Notes: generated from the sequence alone by a model not told the origin. A stretch of DNA of 64,000 nucleotides from Neisseria mucosa (GCA_003028315.1 CP028150.1:248001-312000), one strand, 5' to 3'; counted from the first letter of the stretch, positions 54,939-64,000 are shown. Translations and numbers: made by a program.

Positions 54939-57701
54939 TTAGAACTTATAACTGATGGTAAACAGCAAAGTCCTGCCACGCGCATAGTTATTCAGGACGG
55001 AGCGTGTCGTGCCACCATATTTGCCATTGCATAAACCGTTGGCATCACATTCGACTTCTTCGTCATCTAAACCGCCTTTTCTTTCAAATACGCTGAAATA
55101 GCGCTGAGTTGCGGCATCATTTGCAGCATCCAAAGGATCGATATAGCGTTTATTGAACGCATTTTGAATGTCGAAACGAAGGATAAGGTTTTTCTTCGGT
55201 TCGTAATTGGCATAGAAATCAAAAATCAGCGGCTGTCTGTTGATGCTTTCTGTTTTTTTGATCGCCCTTCTGCCCATTTGGTGTGAAGAGTAGGTGTTGG
55301 CACCGGTTGTACCGTCAACAAATTCTTCCTCAGTCGTCGCCCGTGTACTTTTGCCGTAATAGCGCATAATGCCGCCGATGGTCAATTTGTTGCCTAACCA
55401 GCGGGAACCCAATTCAAACCGCCCGTAATCTCGGGGCAAGCGGGAAATTTTGCTTAAGCCGTAACCTTGTTTGATCTGGTCTTCTTTAGAAGAGTTACGG
55501 GGCGACTCGCTGGCATCGCTATAATTGGTCGGCTGGTTGGTTTTTTGATATGCGTAAGACAGGGTTGAAAAAAAGCGGCCAAAATCATAGTTCATTTCCA
55601 CTTCCAAACCATTTTTATGGACAGGTTTGGCATAGTTTCGATGCTGGATAGAGTATTGCAGGCCGGTACTGGTTACCCAGCTGGGTGCTTTATCCAAATC
55701 CCACCATTTGCCATAAACATTGTGAATATAGTTGTTTATCCTGCTGCGATAGGCGACCAGTTTGAAACCCAATACATCATCCGGCTTGAAAATCCCTTTT
55801 TTGAAGGTATTGAAGCCTATTTGGTAAGTATTGGCCTGTTCCGGCTTAAGGGCGGTATTGACGCCCGAGTCGCCGATTTGTGAAAAATACATTTCTTGAA
55901 TATTTGGCATTCTATGCGTACGCGAATAGCTGATAAACGGCATAAAGTAGTCGTTGACATTGATGTTTAATGCTAACGAATGGTTTACCGCATGCTTTTT
56001 ACCGGATTTGGTATAAACCGGTTCGTAAAGGTCGCAGCTTGGCGTGCAATGCTGTTTATAAATTTCAGAATCTTCTCCAAATGCTTTTTTAAAATCTTCT
56101 TGGGTATTGAAGTAGTCGGTATATTCGCCTTTGTAGCGGTAGTTGACCATATTGGTGCTGTAATTCAATTGATAAATGCCTTTTTTCAAGGAAGTATCAA
56201 AATAGAACGTATTGAATTTTTGCTGGCCTGAAGGTTGTAATATGGTTGATTTTTGAGGAAATATTCCTTTGTCGCCTTTGAAGCGGCCTAAAAAGCTGTA
56301 CAGGCCGGCATCTTGATCGGGGCCGTCGTAAAACAGGCTCAGCTCTTCCGGAAAGCGGTTTTTACTGTATTGGTTTTTAAAGAAATTGAAACCGACGGTG
56401 GCTTTTAAATCTGTTTTGTTGGGAAGGTTGAAAGAGAAGCGGTTGTTGATATCCAAAAGATTGGCTGTGTTTTTGGTTTCCAAATAATCCAGCAGCCCCC
56501 ATCCTGAAAAACGTGAGTTTTTCGGATATTTTTGTTTTCCCAGATTATGGGCGGCCAATACGTTTAAATCGACATAATCTCCAATGTTTAAATTGTAATT
56601 GGCTTGGTAGTTGCGATTTTCTACTTTGCGGCTGCCGATACGGTTGTTCATGGTACGAAGCTGAAGATCCAGCTTGTTGTTGTCGTTTTCGTATTCCACT
56701 TTGACCAAATGACTGTTTGAGCGTTGTTGCAGGCTGCTAGGGTCGATAGGCGTCAGATCCCATTGCGGTGCCAAATTCTCTTTCCAGCTTCTTTCCAAAT
56801 CATCAACATAATCTCTTTGCAAAACCTCAGGATCGTTATATTTTTTGGAGAAAGGGTAGTCCCAATAGCTTTTACCGACTGCGTTGCGCTTAGAAAAGTC
56901 GCGAACCCAACGATTTTGCCCTTGGTCGAATTTCAATAAGTTGCTTTCAAAATATTCTTGTTTTTTACGGTCCAAATATTCTTCGCCAAAATTGCCGATA
57001 TGCTGACCGCCGCCGCCTACTTTATAGTTTTGCTCGACATTACGGTGGCTGTAACCATATAACGCGCCGAGGCGCGCACCGCTGTCAAACCATTTTTGTA
57101 CCGCTCCGGTTGCCATAAAATTGCTTTTTGTGCTGTTTGTGCCGGTCAATCCTTTGGTTAAAAGGCCGAAGGTATGGTTTCCGTGTACCACATCGTCCAC
57201 CCGTAAAGTACGGAAATTGGCTGTACCGGATAAGGTATTGATGCCGTTGGCACCCGAGAAACTGCCTTTGGTTACATCCACACCGGCAATAAAATTGGGA
57301 TCCAGTGCCGTACCGAATTGCGAAGAGCTGCCGCTGCGTCCGGCATCGGCAGAAGTGGAATAGAAGGTTTGGGTTACGCCGTCAACCATCGTATTGACGC
57401 GTCCCAAACCGCTATCGCCACGAATATTGACCGCCAATACCCCCGATCCCTTGTCTTGTTGGGTGAAGACGCCGGGCATGCTCCGCACGATGGCATCGAT
57501 GTTTTCGCTGGATTGATAAACGCGTTCACGCGAACTTTTGGCTTGACCTTCGGTAAAAACTTTTTTCTCTTTGGCAATGTATTTGCCTTTGACTTGAATT
57601 TCATCAAGCTCTTGAGTTGAAACCTCGTCTTCTGCGTGTGCGATACTTGTTATAGCCAGTAAAGATAATGTCAATAGGTTTAATTTGAAATTCGGATTCA
57701 T
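54939..57701 (-). CDS. TonB-dependent receptor, TdfH/CbpA-like
   Basis: A 920-residue outer-membrane receptor. A signal peptide ends at IAHAEDE; then a TonB box-like stretch, the plug domain (ELDEIQVKGKYI, SIAHAE to NTLSGTANFR) and a 22-strand barrel ending in FTISYKF. Two cysteine pairs are seen in extracellular-type loops (HCTPSCD, ECDANGLCNG). Length and sequence resemble the neisserial TdfH/CbpA receptor for calprotectin-bound zinc. A Zur-like operator upstream supports a zinc role. Substrate is inferred, not proven. Confidence 0.78.
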   Translation of the reverse strand: MNPNFKLNLLTLSLLAITSIAHAEDEVSTQELDEIQVKGKYIAKEKKVFTEGQAKSSRERVYQSSENIDAIVRSMPGVFTQQDKGSGVLAVNIRGDSGLGRVNTMVDGVTQTFYSTSADAGRSGSSSQFGTALDPNFIAGVDVTKGSFSGANGINTLSGTANFRTLRVDDVVHGNHTFGLLTKGLTGTNSTKSNFMATGAVQKWFDSGARLGALYGYSHRNVEQNYKVGGGGQHIGNFGEEYLDRKKQEYFESNLLKFDQGQNRWVRDFSKRNAVGKSYWDYPFSKKYNDPEVLQRDYVDDLERSWKENLAPQWDLTPIDPSSLQQRSNSHLVKVEYENDNNKLDLQLRTMNNRIGSRKVENRNYQANYNLNIGDYVDLNVLAAHNLGKQKYPKNSRFSGWGLLDYLETKNTANLLDINNRFSFNLPNKTDLKATVGFNFFKNQYSKNRFPEELSLFYDGPDQDAGLYSFLGRFKGDKGIFPQKSTILQPSGQQKFNTFYFDTSLKKGIYQLNYSTNMVNYRYKGEYTDYFNTQEDFKKAFGEDSEIYKQHCTPSCDLYEPVYTKSGKKHAVNHSLALNINVNDYFMPFISYSRTHRMPNIQEMYFSQIGDSGVNTALKPEQANTYQIGFNTFKKGIFKPDDVLGFKLVAYRSRINNYIHNVYGKWWDLDKAPSWVTSTGLQYSIQHRNYAKPVHKNGLEVEMNYDFGRFFSTLSYAYQKTNQPTNYSDASESPRNSSKEDQIKQGYGLSKISRLPRDYGRFELGSRWLGNKLTIGGIMRYYGKSTRATTEEEFVDGTTGANTYSSHQMGRRAIKKTESINRQPLIFDFYANYEPKKNLILRFDIQNAFNKRYIDPLDAANDAATQRYFSVFERKGGLDDEEVECDANGLCNGKYGGTTRSVLNNYARGRTLLFTISYKF

Positions 57702-57725
57702 AATAGTTACCTCAGAAATGAAGTC

Positions 57726-57740
57726 CGTTACTTTATAACA
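57726..57740 (-). promoter_or_regulatory. Candidate Zur box before the TonB-dependent receptor
   Basis: On minus, TGTTATAAAGTAACG matches 12 of 15 positions of the neisserial Zur pattern TGTTATDWTATAACA, 25 bases upstream of the start codon, where a repressor would block transcription. Confidence 0.5.
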
Positions 57741-58041
57741 TATTATTAAACTTTACAAATATTTTAATAATGAATTTCATTTATTAAACAATAAAGCAGA
57801 TTCTTGTTTTAGGAGATAACTCAAACGCATATGATGAATATGGCTGAAAAGATAAAGCGGGTCTGAATTTGAATTTGATTAGCAGGGAAGAGGGAAGATT
57901 TAATTGGATTTAAACAGACGAAAGAAGAAAATTTGATTGCAATATGTGAATTGGGCCGTCGGTTTAAAATGAAACCGGCAAAAAACGTGAAATGCAAAAT
58001 ATAAAGTCAATATAGAAAGATTTGAATTCAGTTGAAGCAAA

Positions 58042-58138
58042 GACCGATCTTTGCAAAATTTTTCTTTCCCTGACAGCCGAAACCCAAACATGGGTTTTCG
58101 GTTGCTGGGGAAAAGGGATTTTTTGCAAAGGTTTCGGT
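58042..58138. mobile_element. MITE-like palindromic element related to IS1106 ends
   Basis: The left end (CTTTGCAAAATTTTTCTTTC) and the inverted right end (CCTTTGCAAAAAATCCC) match the terminus of the IS at 22232, and a nested hairpin CCGAAACCCA / TGGGTTTTCGG equals a segment at its left end. At about 97 bases with no gene it would need transposase in trans. It may alternatively be a decayed IS remnant. Confidence 0.55.
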
Positions 58139-58247
58139 TGTATTTCGGCAACTGTTTTTGAAACATTTGCCCTTTCGAATTTCCAATGGATTCCAGTTTG
58201 GTGAATGACGGCGGAAGTGAGGGTTTTAAAAACAGGTTTACCAGGGA

Positions 58248-58291
58248 AGAGGTCGTCTGAAACGATGAATTCACGTTTTCAGACGACCTCT
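58248..58291 (-). terminator. DUS-pair terminator after recC
   Basis: AGAGGTCGTCTGAAACG and CGTTTTCAGACGACCTCT form a hairpin 16 bases past the recC stop. Confidence 0.75.
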
Positions 58292-58306
58292 CCCGATTTT
58301 CGGCTT

Positions 58307-61300
58307 CTATGCCGCATCCGACGATTCTTCCTTTACCGCGTCCAGCAGCGGTATCAGCAGCTCTTCCACCAATCTTTGGAACAACGCTCCTTCTACCGGT
58401 TCGGTATCTTCGTTGCCGAACACTAAGGCGACTTCGGTATAGTCTTTTTGCCCTTTGCTGACTTTGTTGCCGTGGTATTCGGTGCGGGCTTTGTTCAGGG
58501 CATCTTCCCAGCTCTGTTTTTTGCCGTAGGCTTCGGCGGCGGCAAGGCTGGTTTTGGCGAAGAAAGGCAGCGGGCGCGTTTGTCCGAGGTTGAAGAACGT
58601 CAGCCATTTTTGCAGCATTTGTTGCGCTTGGCTGCTAGGGATTGCGGGATAAATCGTTGTTTCTTCAGGCTGAACGATATGGGTTTGGCAGGTTTCGGTT
58701 TCAGACGACCCTACCGCCAACCCTACTGCGCAAAAGATTAAATGTTCGAGCAGGAGGGCGATGCGTTGCGGGGCATTGGGTTTGCGGTCGAGGTAGAACA
58801 CTTGGCCGCATTGGTACAGGTTGCTGAGGCTGCCTTGCAGGGTTTGCCCGTCGAACGGGATTTCGTAGGCGAAAGGCGGCAGTTTGGGGCTTTGCAGCAA
58901 TGCGCCGTCTATACGTTTGGCGGCGGCTTGGAAATTCTGCTGCCACAATTTACCCAGTTCACCGGCAGGCAACAGGCTTTCGGCGTCGAGGCGGACGGCG
59001 GTTTCTTGAAAGTCTTGGTTGTGGCGACGGGCGTCGAGGTAGGCGGCGGCGATTTTGTCGGCGCGTTGCGGCTCGAAGGGTTCGGCGGATTCCCATGCTT
59101 CGTCGCGGTAGGGTTCGCGCCAGCCCAAGGTTTGTTGCAGCCATGCTTTGACGGGATTTTTCCAGAAGCGGATGAAATCGTCCTGCCAGACGGTCGGTTC
59201 GGGGCTGTTTTCTTCGAGGGCTTCGCTGAAAAACGGACGCGCCTGTTCGCGCGGGCGGTTGAGGGCGTCAGCGTAGTCCTGCCGCGTGCTGAAGAGGTCG
59301 TCTGAAATTTTGTCTGCGATGAAATAGCGGTGTGAGAACGGTTGCAGGGGATGTTGTTCGACCCAGTGTTCCGCCAGCTCTTTGCTGCGCCGTCCGGTCA
59401 TGGCGACGATGGTGTCGATGAGTTCGCTGACAAGGGCGGACGGGGCGAGTTCGTCGTCGTTGCGGATGCTGCGGCCGACGTAGGAAAGATAAAGGATGTC
59501 GCGCGCGCTGATGATGGCTTCGAGGAAGAGGTAGCGGTCGTCGTCGCGGCGGGCGCGGTCACCTTTTTGCGGGTGTTTGGCAATCAGGTCGAACACGGCG
59601 GCTTTGGTATTGCGCGGGAAATCGCCGTCGTTCAGCCCCAAGAGGCAGATAACTTTAAACGGCAGGCTCCTCATCGGCACCATGCTGCAAAAGGTGATGC
59701 CGCCGCGCAGGAATCCTGCCTGACTTTCGCTGCCTAAGAAGCGGCGGATGTGGCGGATGACGGTGTGTTGCGGCAAGGTGCCGCGAAAGCCTGCCAACGC
59801 GGTTTCTTCCTGCCATTTTGCCAACGCCTGCTCGAACTGCTGCAAGGCGTATTGGTCGTCGGCGTCGGGCAGGAACAACGACTGCACCAAATCGCGGCAG
59901 CGTTCCGTCCATTCCTCCGCCGCTGCGGGTTTGCGCCACTCGGCGGCAAGGCGGGACAGTGTGCGGATAAAGGCGGCAAAGCGGCCGAACACATCAAGGC
60001 GGTTGACATCGCCGTACCACGCGCTGACGTTTTGCCAGAGCGGGCTGCCGTCGTCGGGCAGCATCCAGCCCAACACGATGCGTTCCAACGCCTGCTGCCA
60101 AGTGAACAGATTGTCCGCCGCGCCGCGCATGGTGCCGTCCAAACCCCAATGCACGTTCAACTCGGCAATGGTGTCGTGCAGCAGCGGCAAATCGTCCGCC
60201 GTCAGCCCGAAACGGCGCAGCACCAAACCGCTTTCCAACAGCGGCAGCACTTTATCGACTTCAAACCGGCTTTCCAGCAAATCCAGCGTCTGCTCCAGCG
60301 CGTAAAGCAGCGGCTGGCGGCGGCTGAGTTTCACGTCCGACACCGAATACGGCAAAGCCTGCGCCCCGCCCTGTGCCTGCCCGAACACCGCTTCGATAAA
60401 CGGGCTGTATGGTTCGATGTTCGGCGTCAAAACGGCAATATCGTGCGGCTGCCAGTCGGGATGTTCGTGCAGAATCCGCAACAGCTTGTCTTTCAAAATC
60501 TGCAATTCGCGCAGAGGGCTGTGTGCCGACACGATACGGACGGAGCCGTCGTCCAGCAAATCCGCGCGGCTGTGTTCAGAGTGCGTAGCCTGCCCGTGGT
60601 ACGGCATCCGCAGGTTTTGAATGTCGTTTTGCAGGCAGTGCAGCAGCGTGTCGTCTGAAACCTCTTCAAACACAGGCTGCTCCTCCAAGCCGATTTCCGT
60701 CAGAAAATCAAAAAAATCACGCCCCTGCTTGCCCAACGACGCCAAGAGCGGATGCCCCGTCTGCGACAAATCCGCCTCGTCGCCGCCCTTCAAAAGCTGC
60801 GCCGCCTCAATCACATTGCCCCAATACTGGCCGCTCGGATTGAGCGCGAACACAAACACATCGCAATGTTCCGAAATTTTCTGCAAAAGCTGCAAATACA
60901 TCGGCGCCATCGTCGAAATGCCGAACACGAAAAACCGCTCGGGCAGGTGCGCCTTATCCAAAGACGACAGCAGCTTTTCCCACAGCGCCACACGGTGCGG
61001 CGCGGATTGGTTGCCGTCGTCCAAATAGCGCCAAAGCTGCGCCTGCCAGACCTCGTCCTCGCCCAGTCCCAGAAGTTTGCCTTCCTGCCAGGCATCAATC
61101 CACTGCGGTCGGTACACTAGATACTGGTCGAAAATATCCGCCAACTGCCCCGCCAACTGATAATCCGCCGACTCACCGCTGCCCAAATAGCTTTGCAAGA
61201 CAGAGCGGACGTTTTTAAATTCAGAGGTCGTCTGAAAACGCTCGCTGCGAAACAAATCCAAAAGCCGCCAGCGCATCACCTCCGGCGAAAACGGACTGAG

Positions 61301-61546
61301 CGCGGGAATATCGGGAATCAGCTTCTGCATCAACTGCCACGTCAAACCCGCCGGCAGGCTGAATTGCAAATTCGCCGCCACCCCCAGTTCGCGCGCCAGA
61401 TACACGCTCAAATAACGTCGCATCCCCTGACTCTGCACCACAATCTGTTCCGCCGCCAAAGCAGACTCAAGCGGCCTGACCCTTTGGATTCCGGCAAACA
61501 GGGCGGCTAGTGATTCGAGGCGGTTGGACTGGTAGAGGTAGAACAT
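58307..61546 (-). CDS. recC: Exodeoxyribonuclease V gamma chain RecC
   Basis: The Chi-recognition subunit of RecBCD. 1079 residues starting MFYLYQSNRLESLAALFAG. Family marks: the helicase-like inactive motifs (VVQSQGMRRYLSVYLARELG), SPEVMRWRLLDLF, FVFGISTMAPMYLQLLQ, and the nuclease-like C-terminus with LCLLGLNDGDFPR-type sequence (ICLLGLNDGDFPRNT). Several internal DUS are read in different frames, giving ERFQTTSEF, GSSETE and SDD. recB and recD are not in the window. Confidence 0.95.
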   Translation of the reverse strand: MFYLYQSNRLESLAALFAGIQRVRPLESALAAEQIVVQSQGMRRYLSVYLARELGVAANLQFSLPAGLTWQLMQKLIPDIPALSPFSPEVMRWRLLDLFRSERFQTTSEFKNVRSVLQSYLGSGESADYQLAGQLADIFDQYLVYRPQWIDAWQEGKLLGLGEDEVWQAQLWRYLDDGNQSAPHRVALWEKLLSSLDKAHLPERFFVFGISTMAPMYLQLLQKISEHCDVFVFALNPSGQYWGNVIEAAQLLKGGDEADLSQTGHPLLASLGKQGRDFFDFLTEIGLEEQPVFEEVSDDTLLHCLQNDIQNLRMPYHGQATHSEHSRADLLDDGSVRIVSAHSPLRELQILKDKLLRILHEHPDWQPHDIAVLTPNIEPYSPFIEAVFGQAQGGAQALPYSVSDVKLSRRQPLLYALEQTLDLLESRFEVDKVLPLLESGLVLRRFGLTADDLPLLHDTIAELNVHWGLDGTMRGAADNLFTWQQALERIVLGWMLPDDGSPLWQNVSAWYGDVNRLDVFGRFAAFIRTLSRLAAEWRKPAAAEEWTERCRDLVQSLFLPDADDQYALQQFEQALAKWQEETALAGFRGTLPQHTVIRHIRRFLGSESQAGFLRGGITFCSMVPMRSLPFKVICLLGLNDGDFPRNTKAAVFDLIAKHPQKGDRARRDDDRYLFLEAIISARDILYLSYVGRSIRNDDELAPSALVSELIDTIVAMTGRRSKELAEHWVEQHPLQPFSHRYFIADKISDDLFSTRQDYADALNRPREQARPFFSEALEENSPEPTVWQDDFIRFWKNPVKAWLQQTLGWREPYRDEAWESAEPFEPQRADKIAAAYLDARRHNQDFQETAVRLDAESLLPAGELGKLWQQNFQAAAKRIDGALLQSPKLPPFAYEIPFDGQTLQGSLSNLYQCGQVFYLDRKPNAPQRIALLLEHLIFCAVGLAVGSSETETCQTHIVQPEETTIYPAIPSSQAQQMLQKWLTFFNLGQTRPLPFFAKTSLAAAEAYGKKQSWEDALNKARTEYHGNKVSKGQKDYTEVALVFGNEDTEPVEGALFQRLVEELLIPLLDAVKEESSDAA

Positions 61547-61599
61547 GGCGGGAGTAGGGCGGTGGATAATAAACGGGATTATATAGTGGATTGCAATAG

Positions 61600-61636
61600 A
61601 AAATACCTGCGCGTGAATATCGGTACAGGTATTTTT
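61600..61636. terminator. Orphan intrinsic terminator
   Basis: AAAATACCTG and CAGGTATTTTT form a hairpin with a T-run on plus and A-run on minus. No gene ends beside it; it follows the Correia-like end, whose TATA motif could be a -10 box. Confidence 0.6.
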
Positions 61637-61846
61637 ATTTGGATCGACAGGATATGGGCTTATCGGCTGATGACGGTTGTTTTACCGGATCTGTTTTAGG
61701 GATTGAATAGTAACGGAGAGAGATGGGTTTAAAGTCGTCTGAAAACGTTTCAGACGACCTTAAAACATATTTAAATCGCTATGTCCGAATATGGTTTCTC
61801 TTGCCAGTGGGAAATGGTAGGCCGGCTGTTTATTGGGATCGATAGC

Positions 61847-61879
61847 AAAAGGTCGTCTGAAAATATTTCAGACGACCTT
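61847..61879 (-). terminator. DUS-pair terminator after pglL
   Basis: AAAAGGTCGTCTGAAAATA and TATTTCAGACGACCTT form a hairpin whose far end is 7 bases from the pglL stop. A second DUS hairpin lies at 61731-61762. Confidence 0.75.
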
Positions 61880-61885
61880 GGTTGT

Positions 61886-63730
61886 TTACGATGCCGGTAT
61901 CTCCGCCGCGCAAGGTTTGGCGGTTTTATGTTTTGGCGATTTCAGGAAATTGCGGCAGTCTTCCAAAATTTGGGGCAGAAGCGGTTTGAATTCCTTTCTA
62001 CTGCGGATTTTGCCGGTGTAAAACGGCATCATGTAAGGATAGTAATAATACATATCTTGCATCCATTGCGCGCCTTCTTTGGTTTTACCTTGACGGTAGA
62101 GGTAGAGGCCGACCTGGTAGGCATTGCTGTAAGGGCGGTAGGTGAGTGCGTCGAATGCCGCTTTTTGCGCCCAAGGTTGGACTTTTTCATCGGCCGGATC
62201 GGCACGGCGGGTCAGGCTCAGGTCGGCATAATAGGCCAGCATGGGACTGGTTTCGGAAATGCGGCGCAGTCCGGAAATTTTGGCGTTAACTTGAGACGGG
62301 TCGTCGGTTTTGGGTTGACGGCTGTAAGCGGTCAGGTCGGTGTAGTTCCAGCCTAAGTGCAGCGTGCCGCCGATAATGGCCAATGCGGCGATACCGCCTG
62401 CCAAATTGCGGCGGCGGGCTTGTTTGATTCCGTCGGATACATCTTCAAAACGCGCGCTTGAGAGCGAAAGCATGAGGGCGAACGGAGTCAGGAAGTAGAT
62501 GTACCAAAGCGGGTATTCGAGCATGCTGTGGCACATGGTTACGCTTGCGGCGGTCAGTAGGAACAGGTTGGCAGGATTGGACGGACGGGTAATCAAACGC
62601 CAAACGCCCGCCAGCATGGTTCCCGCACTCAATAATGCACCTGTCAGCCCCATTTCGGCAAGGATTTGCAGGATAAGGTTGTGGCAGTGGGTGAACAAAA
62701 CGCCGAGAATGTTATTGGCAAAGTACTGTTTTTCCGCATTTAACAGGAAACTCAGGCTGCCGAAGCTGTTCCAGCCGTGTCCGAGGATTGGGGAGCGGGT
62801 AAAGGCGGTCCAGGCATTCCGCCATTCGATTTGGCGCGCAGAACCTTCAAAATCGCTGTGCCCCGCACGTTCGACGGCGGTTTCGTAACGGCTGTTGCCC
62901 AGTAAATCAAGCAATGTCCCCATGCCGAACTGGAAAACCGCAGCCAATACCGCTGCGAAAAAGAAGATTTTAATTAAGCGCACCGATTCGCGGCCTGCCC
63001 GCCAGTACCAAAAAGGCAGAATCAATACGATGGCGATGATATAGCCCAAGATAGTACGCGAGTTGACCAAACCCAAGACGGCAGTCAGCAGAAATACGCA
63101 AACCAATCCCAGCCAGTCGGGCATTTTCCGCGTTGCCCATAAATAGGATGCGGCAAGTACGCCCCACATCAGATAATGGCCCAGATGGTTGCGCTGCCCG
63201 AGCTGGCCGTTTACCGTTCCGCCGCCGTAAGCCAATATGCCGTGGAACAGGGAAATGTCCGACCATCCTTTGAACTGCATAAACGCCACGACAGCCTGCG
63301 CGGCTGCACCAAAAAACAACGACCATGCGAATACGGTAACAACCCGGTCCTGCCCGTAAGCGGAAATCCAGCCGCGGCAGGCCCAGGCAGAAAGGGCGAG
63401 AATGACGAAAGTCCATGCCGCCAAGTCGCTCATCCCCGGATACAGCAAACCCATTGCCCGTGGCTGTATCGCCCAATATGCCGCCATCAGCAACAGTCCG
63501 ACAGATACATAAGGCAGGCGGATATTGAGTAAGCCTTTATATGCAGAAGCCAATACTAAAATTGTCGCCCCCAATAGAGACCCGGCTTCAAGGTAGAAGC
63601 TCGACAGCGGGCCTACGCGGTAAATCGACAGGAAAGGGACGGCGCAAACCCAGATAAAACAAACCCATAAAGGCAGCAAGCGGATATTCCATTCATTTTT
63701 AAGATGATATGCGGTACGGGCAAACATCAT
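61886..63730 (-). CDS. pglL: O-oligosaccharyltransferase PglL
   Basis: Transfers undecaprenol-linked glycans to serine residues of pilin and other periplasmic proteins. 614 residues (613 from the second Met), the family norm. Around ten TM segments, the Wzy_C/ligase region (YGGGTVNGQLGQRNHLGHYLMWG with conserved His, FTRSPILGHGWNSFGSL, FTHCHNLILQILAEMGLTG), and a soluble C-terminal tetratricopeptide-like tail. The start overlaps the upstream DUF2069 stop as ATGA (63730-63727), indicating translational coupling; ATG at 63727 is an alternative. Confidence 0.92.
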   Translation of the reverse strand: MMFARTAYHLKNEWNIRLLPLWVCFIWVCAVPFLSIYRVGPLSSFYLEAGSLLGATILVLASAYKGLLNIRLPYVSVGLLLMAAYWAIQPRAMGLLYPGMSDLAAWTFVILALSAWACRGWISAYGQDRVVTVFAWSLFFGAAAQAVVAFMQFKGWSDISLFHGILAYGGGTVNGQLGQRNHLGHYLMWGVLAASYLWATRKMPDWLGLVCVFLLTAVLGLVNSRTILGYIIAIVLILPFWYWRAGRESVRLIKIFFFAAVLAAVFQFGMGTLLDLLGNSRYETAVERAGHSDFEGSARQIEWRNAWTAFTRSPILGHGWNSFGSLSFLLNAEKQYFANNILGVLFTHCHNLILQILAEMGLTGALLSAGTMLAGVWRLITRPSNPANLFLLTAASVTMCHSMLEYPLWYIYFLTPFALMLSLSSARFEDVSDGIKQARRRNLAGGIAALAIIGGTLHLGWNYTDLTAYSRQPKTDDPSQVNAKISGLRRISETSPMLAYYADLSLTRRADPADEKVQPWAQKAAFDALTYRPYSNAYQVGLYLYRQGKTKEGAQWMQDMYYYYPYMMPFYTGKIRSRKEFKPLLPQILEDCRNFLKSPKHKTAKPCAAEIPAS

Positions 63731-64000
63731 TTCCCCTCTTTTTTGTGTTGTTTGATAAATGCGAGACAGGCGACAAAGAAAATTATGCAGGAGGTGAGCG
63801 ACAATGTGGCGCACAGGCGTTCGGCAGGCGAAGCGTCAAACAGGCGCATGACCGCCTCGGCAAAATAAATCAGAATCAGCATAGAGCTGTATTGATAAGT
63901 ATAAATACGGCCCTTGAGTATGCCGCCCAGTGGCAGGCATAAAGGCAGGGCTTTGAGGGCAAGCCATGAACCGCCGTTGCGCAAAGGCGCAATCCACAAT
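63727..64000 (-). CDS. DUF2069 membrane protein, C-terminal part (runs off window end)
   Basis: At least 90 residues on minus, open to base 64000, with hydrophobic stretches (ALKALPLCLPLGGILKG, SMLILIYFAEAVMRLF, LCATLSLTSCIIFFVACLAFI) and a basic tail. The first codon seen, TTG at 63999, is not a likely start. It matches small DUF2069 proteins of unknown function. It overlaps pglL by 4 bases and so is likely cotranscribed. Confidence 0.7.
   Translation of the reverse strand, partial: LWIAPLRNGGSWLALKALPLCLPLGGILKGRIYTYQYSSMLILIYFAEAVMRLFDASPAERLCATLSLTSCIIFFVACLAFIKQHKKEGK

Larger units (their letters stand above)
57702..58306. other. Large intergenic region with regulatory site and MITE-like repeat
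   Basis: 605 bases that hold the receptor promoter and Zur-like site, AT-rich sequence near 57760-57830, a MITE-like palindrome (58042-58138) and the recC terminator. No gene was recognised; the open frame through it on minus is low-complexity and crosses recC's stop, so it is not taken as coding. Confidence 0.6.
61547..61885. other. Intergenic region between recC and pglL
   Basis: 339 bases with a half Correia-like end (TATATAGTGGATT, 61581-61593), an isolated terminator (61600-61636) and two DUS hairpins (61731-61762, 61847-61879). A small open frame here lacks support. Confidence 0.6.

Noticed and set aside
57900..58607. 235-codon open frame on minus across the recC end
   Set aside because: It overlaps the recC 3' coding part in another frame and then runs through a DUS terminator and a palindrome; no family character.

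Overview
The window comes from a commensal Neisseria. The rRNA operon is neisserial, gene content matches Neisseria throughout (ComE next to the rRNA operon, monomeric isocitrate dehydrogenase, PglL, Correia repeats), and dozens of DNA uptake sequences are present. Their dominant form is AGGTCGTCTGAA, the dialect associated with the N. mucosa / N. sicca / N. macacae group rather than the ATGCCGTCTGAA form of meningococcus and gonococcus. Many occur as inverted pairs after genes and serve as rho-independent terminators.

Layout. 1-4.6 kb: 5' part of a membrane spermidine-synthase-like gene, purF, a candidate small RNA with two anti-Shine-Dalgarno-like motifs, and a divergent Lrp-type regulator / dadA pair. 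4.8-12.6 kb (minus strand): a DUF3482 GTPase and DUF2868 membrane protein pair, icd, a lipoprotein with a possible frameshifted tail, nusB, ribH and a DUF2185 gene. 12.7-15.7 kb: a Correia element, rnc, era, thrB. 15.9-21.5 kb: a complete rRNA operon (16S, tRNA-Ile, tRNA-Ala, 23S, 5S) with promoter, boxA and processing stems, followed by comE. 22.2-23.5 kb: an IS5-family (IS1106-like) element. 23.5-35.9 kb: queH, a patatin lipoprotein, plsY, folB, a Nudix hydrolase, a YidB-like protein, two uncharacterised genes, yqgE-ruvX, creA, an EnvC-like factor and the ctpA protease.

35.9-40.4 kb is an AT-rich restriction-modification island of the NgoAVII/CglI type: C5 methyltransferase, PLD-type nuclease and Z1 ATPase. 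It is bounded by two identical 42-bp copies of a DUS terminator. A tract of 16 CGCAA pentamers lies just upstream of the methyltransferase, a hallmark of phase variation. This is the most interesting region.

40.4-45.1 kb: radA, smpB, a small membrane protein and guaA, interspersed with three Correia elements. 45.3-47.1 kb: a nested mobile element, an IS5-family copy inserted in an IS630-family transposase gene. 47.1-64 kb: a DAHP-synthase-like protein lacking catalytic motifs, acnB, clpX, pbpG, an M48 protease, a DUF333 lipoprotein, a TonB-dependent receptor with a Zur-like site (likely TdfH/CbpA), recC, pglL and a partial DUF2069 gene.

Most genes are housekeeping; the accessory content is the RM island, the ISs and the repeats. 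Starts were chosen from ribosome binding sites and family alignment remembered from general knowledge; no database search was run.
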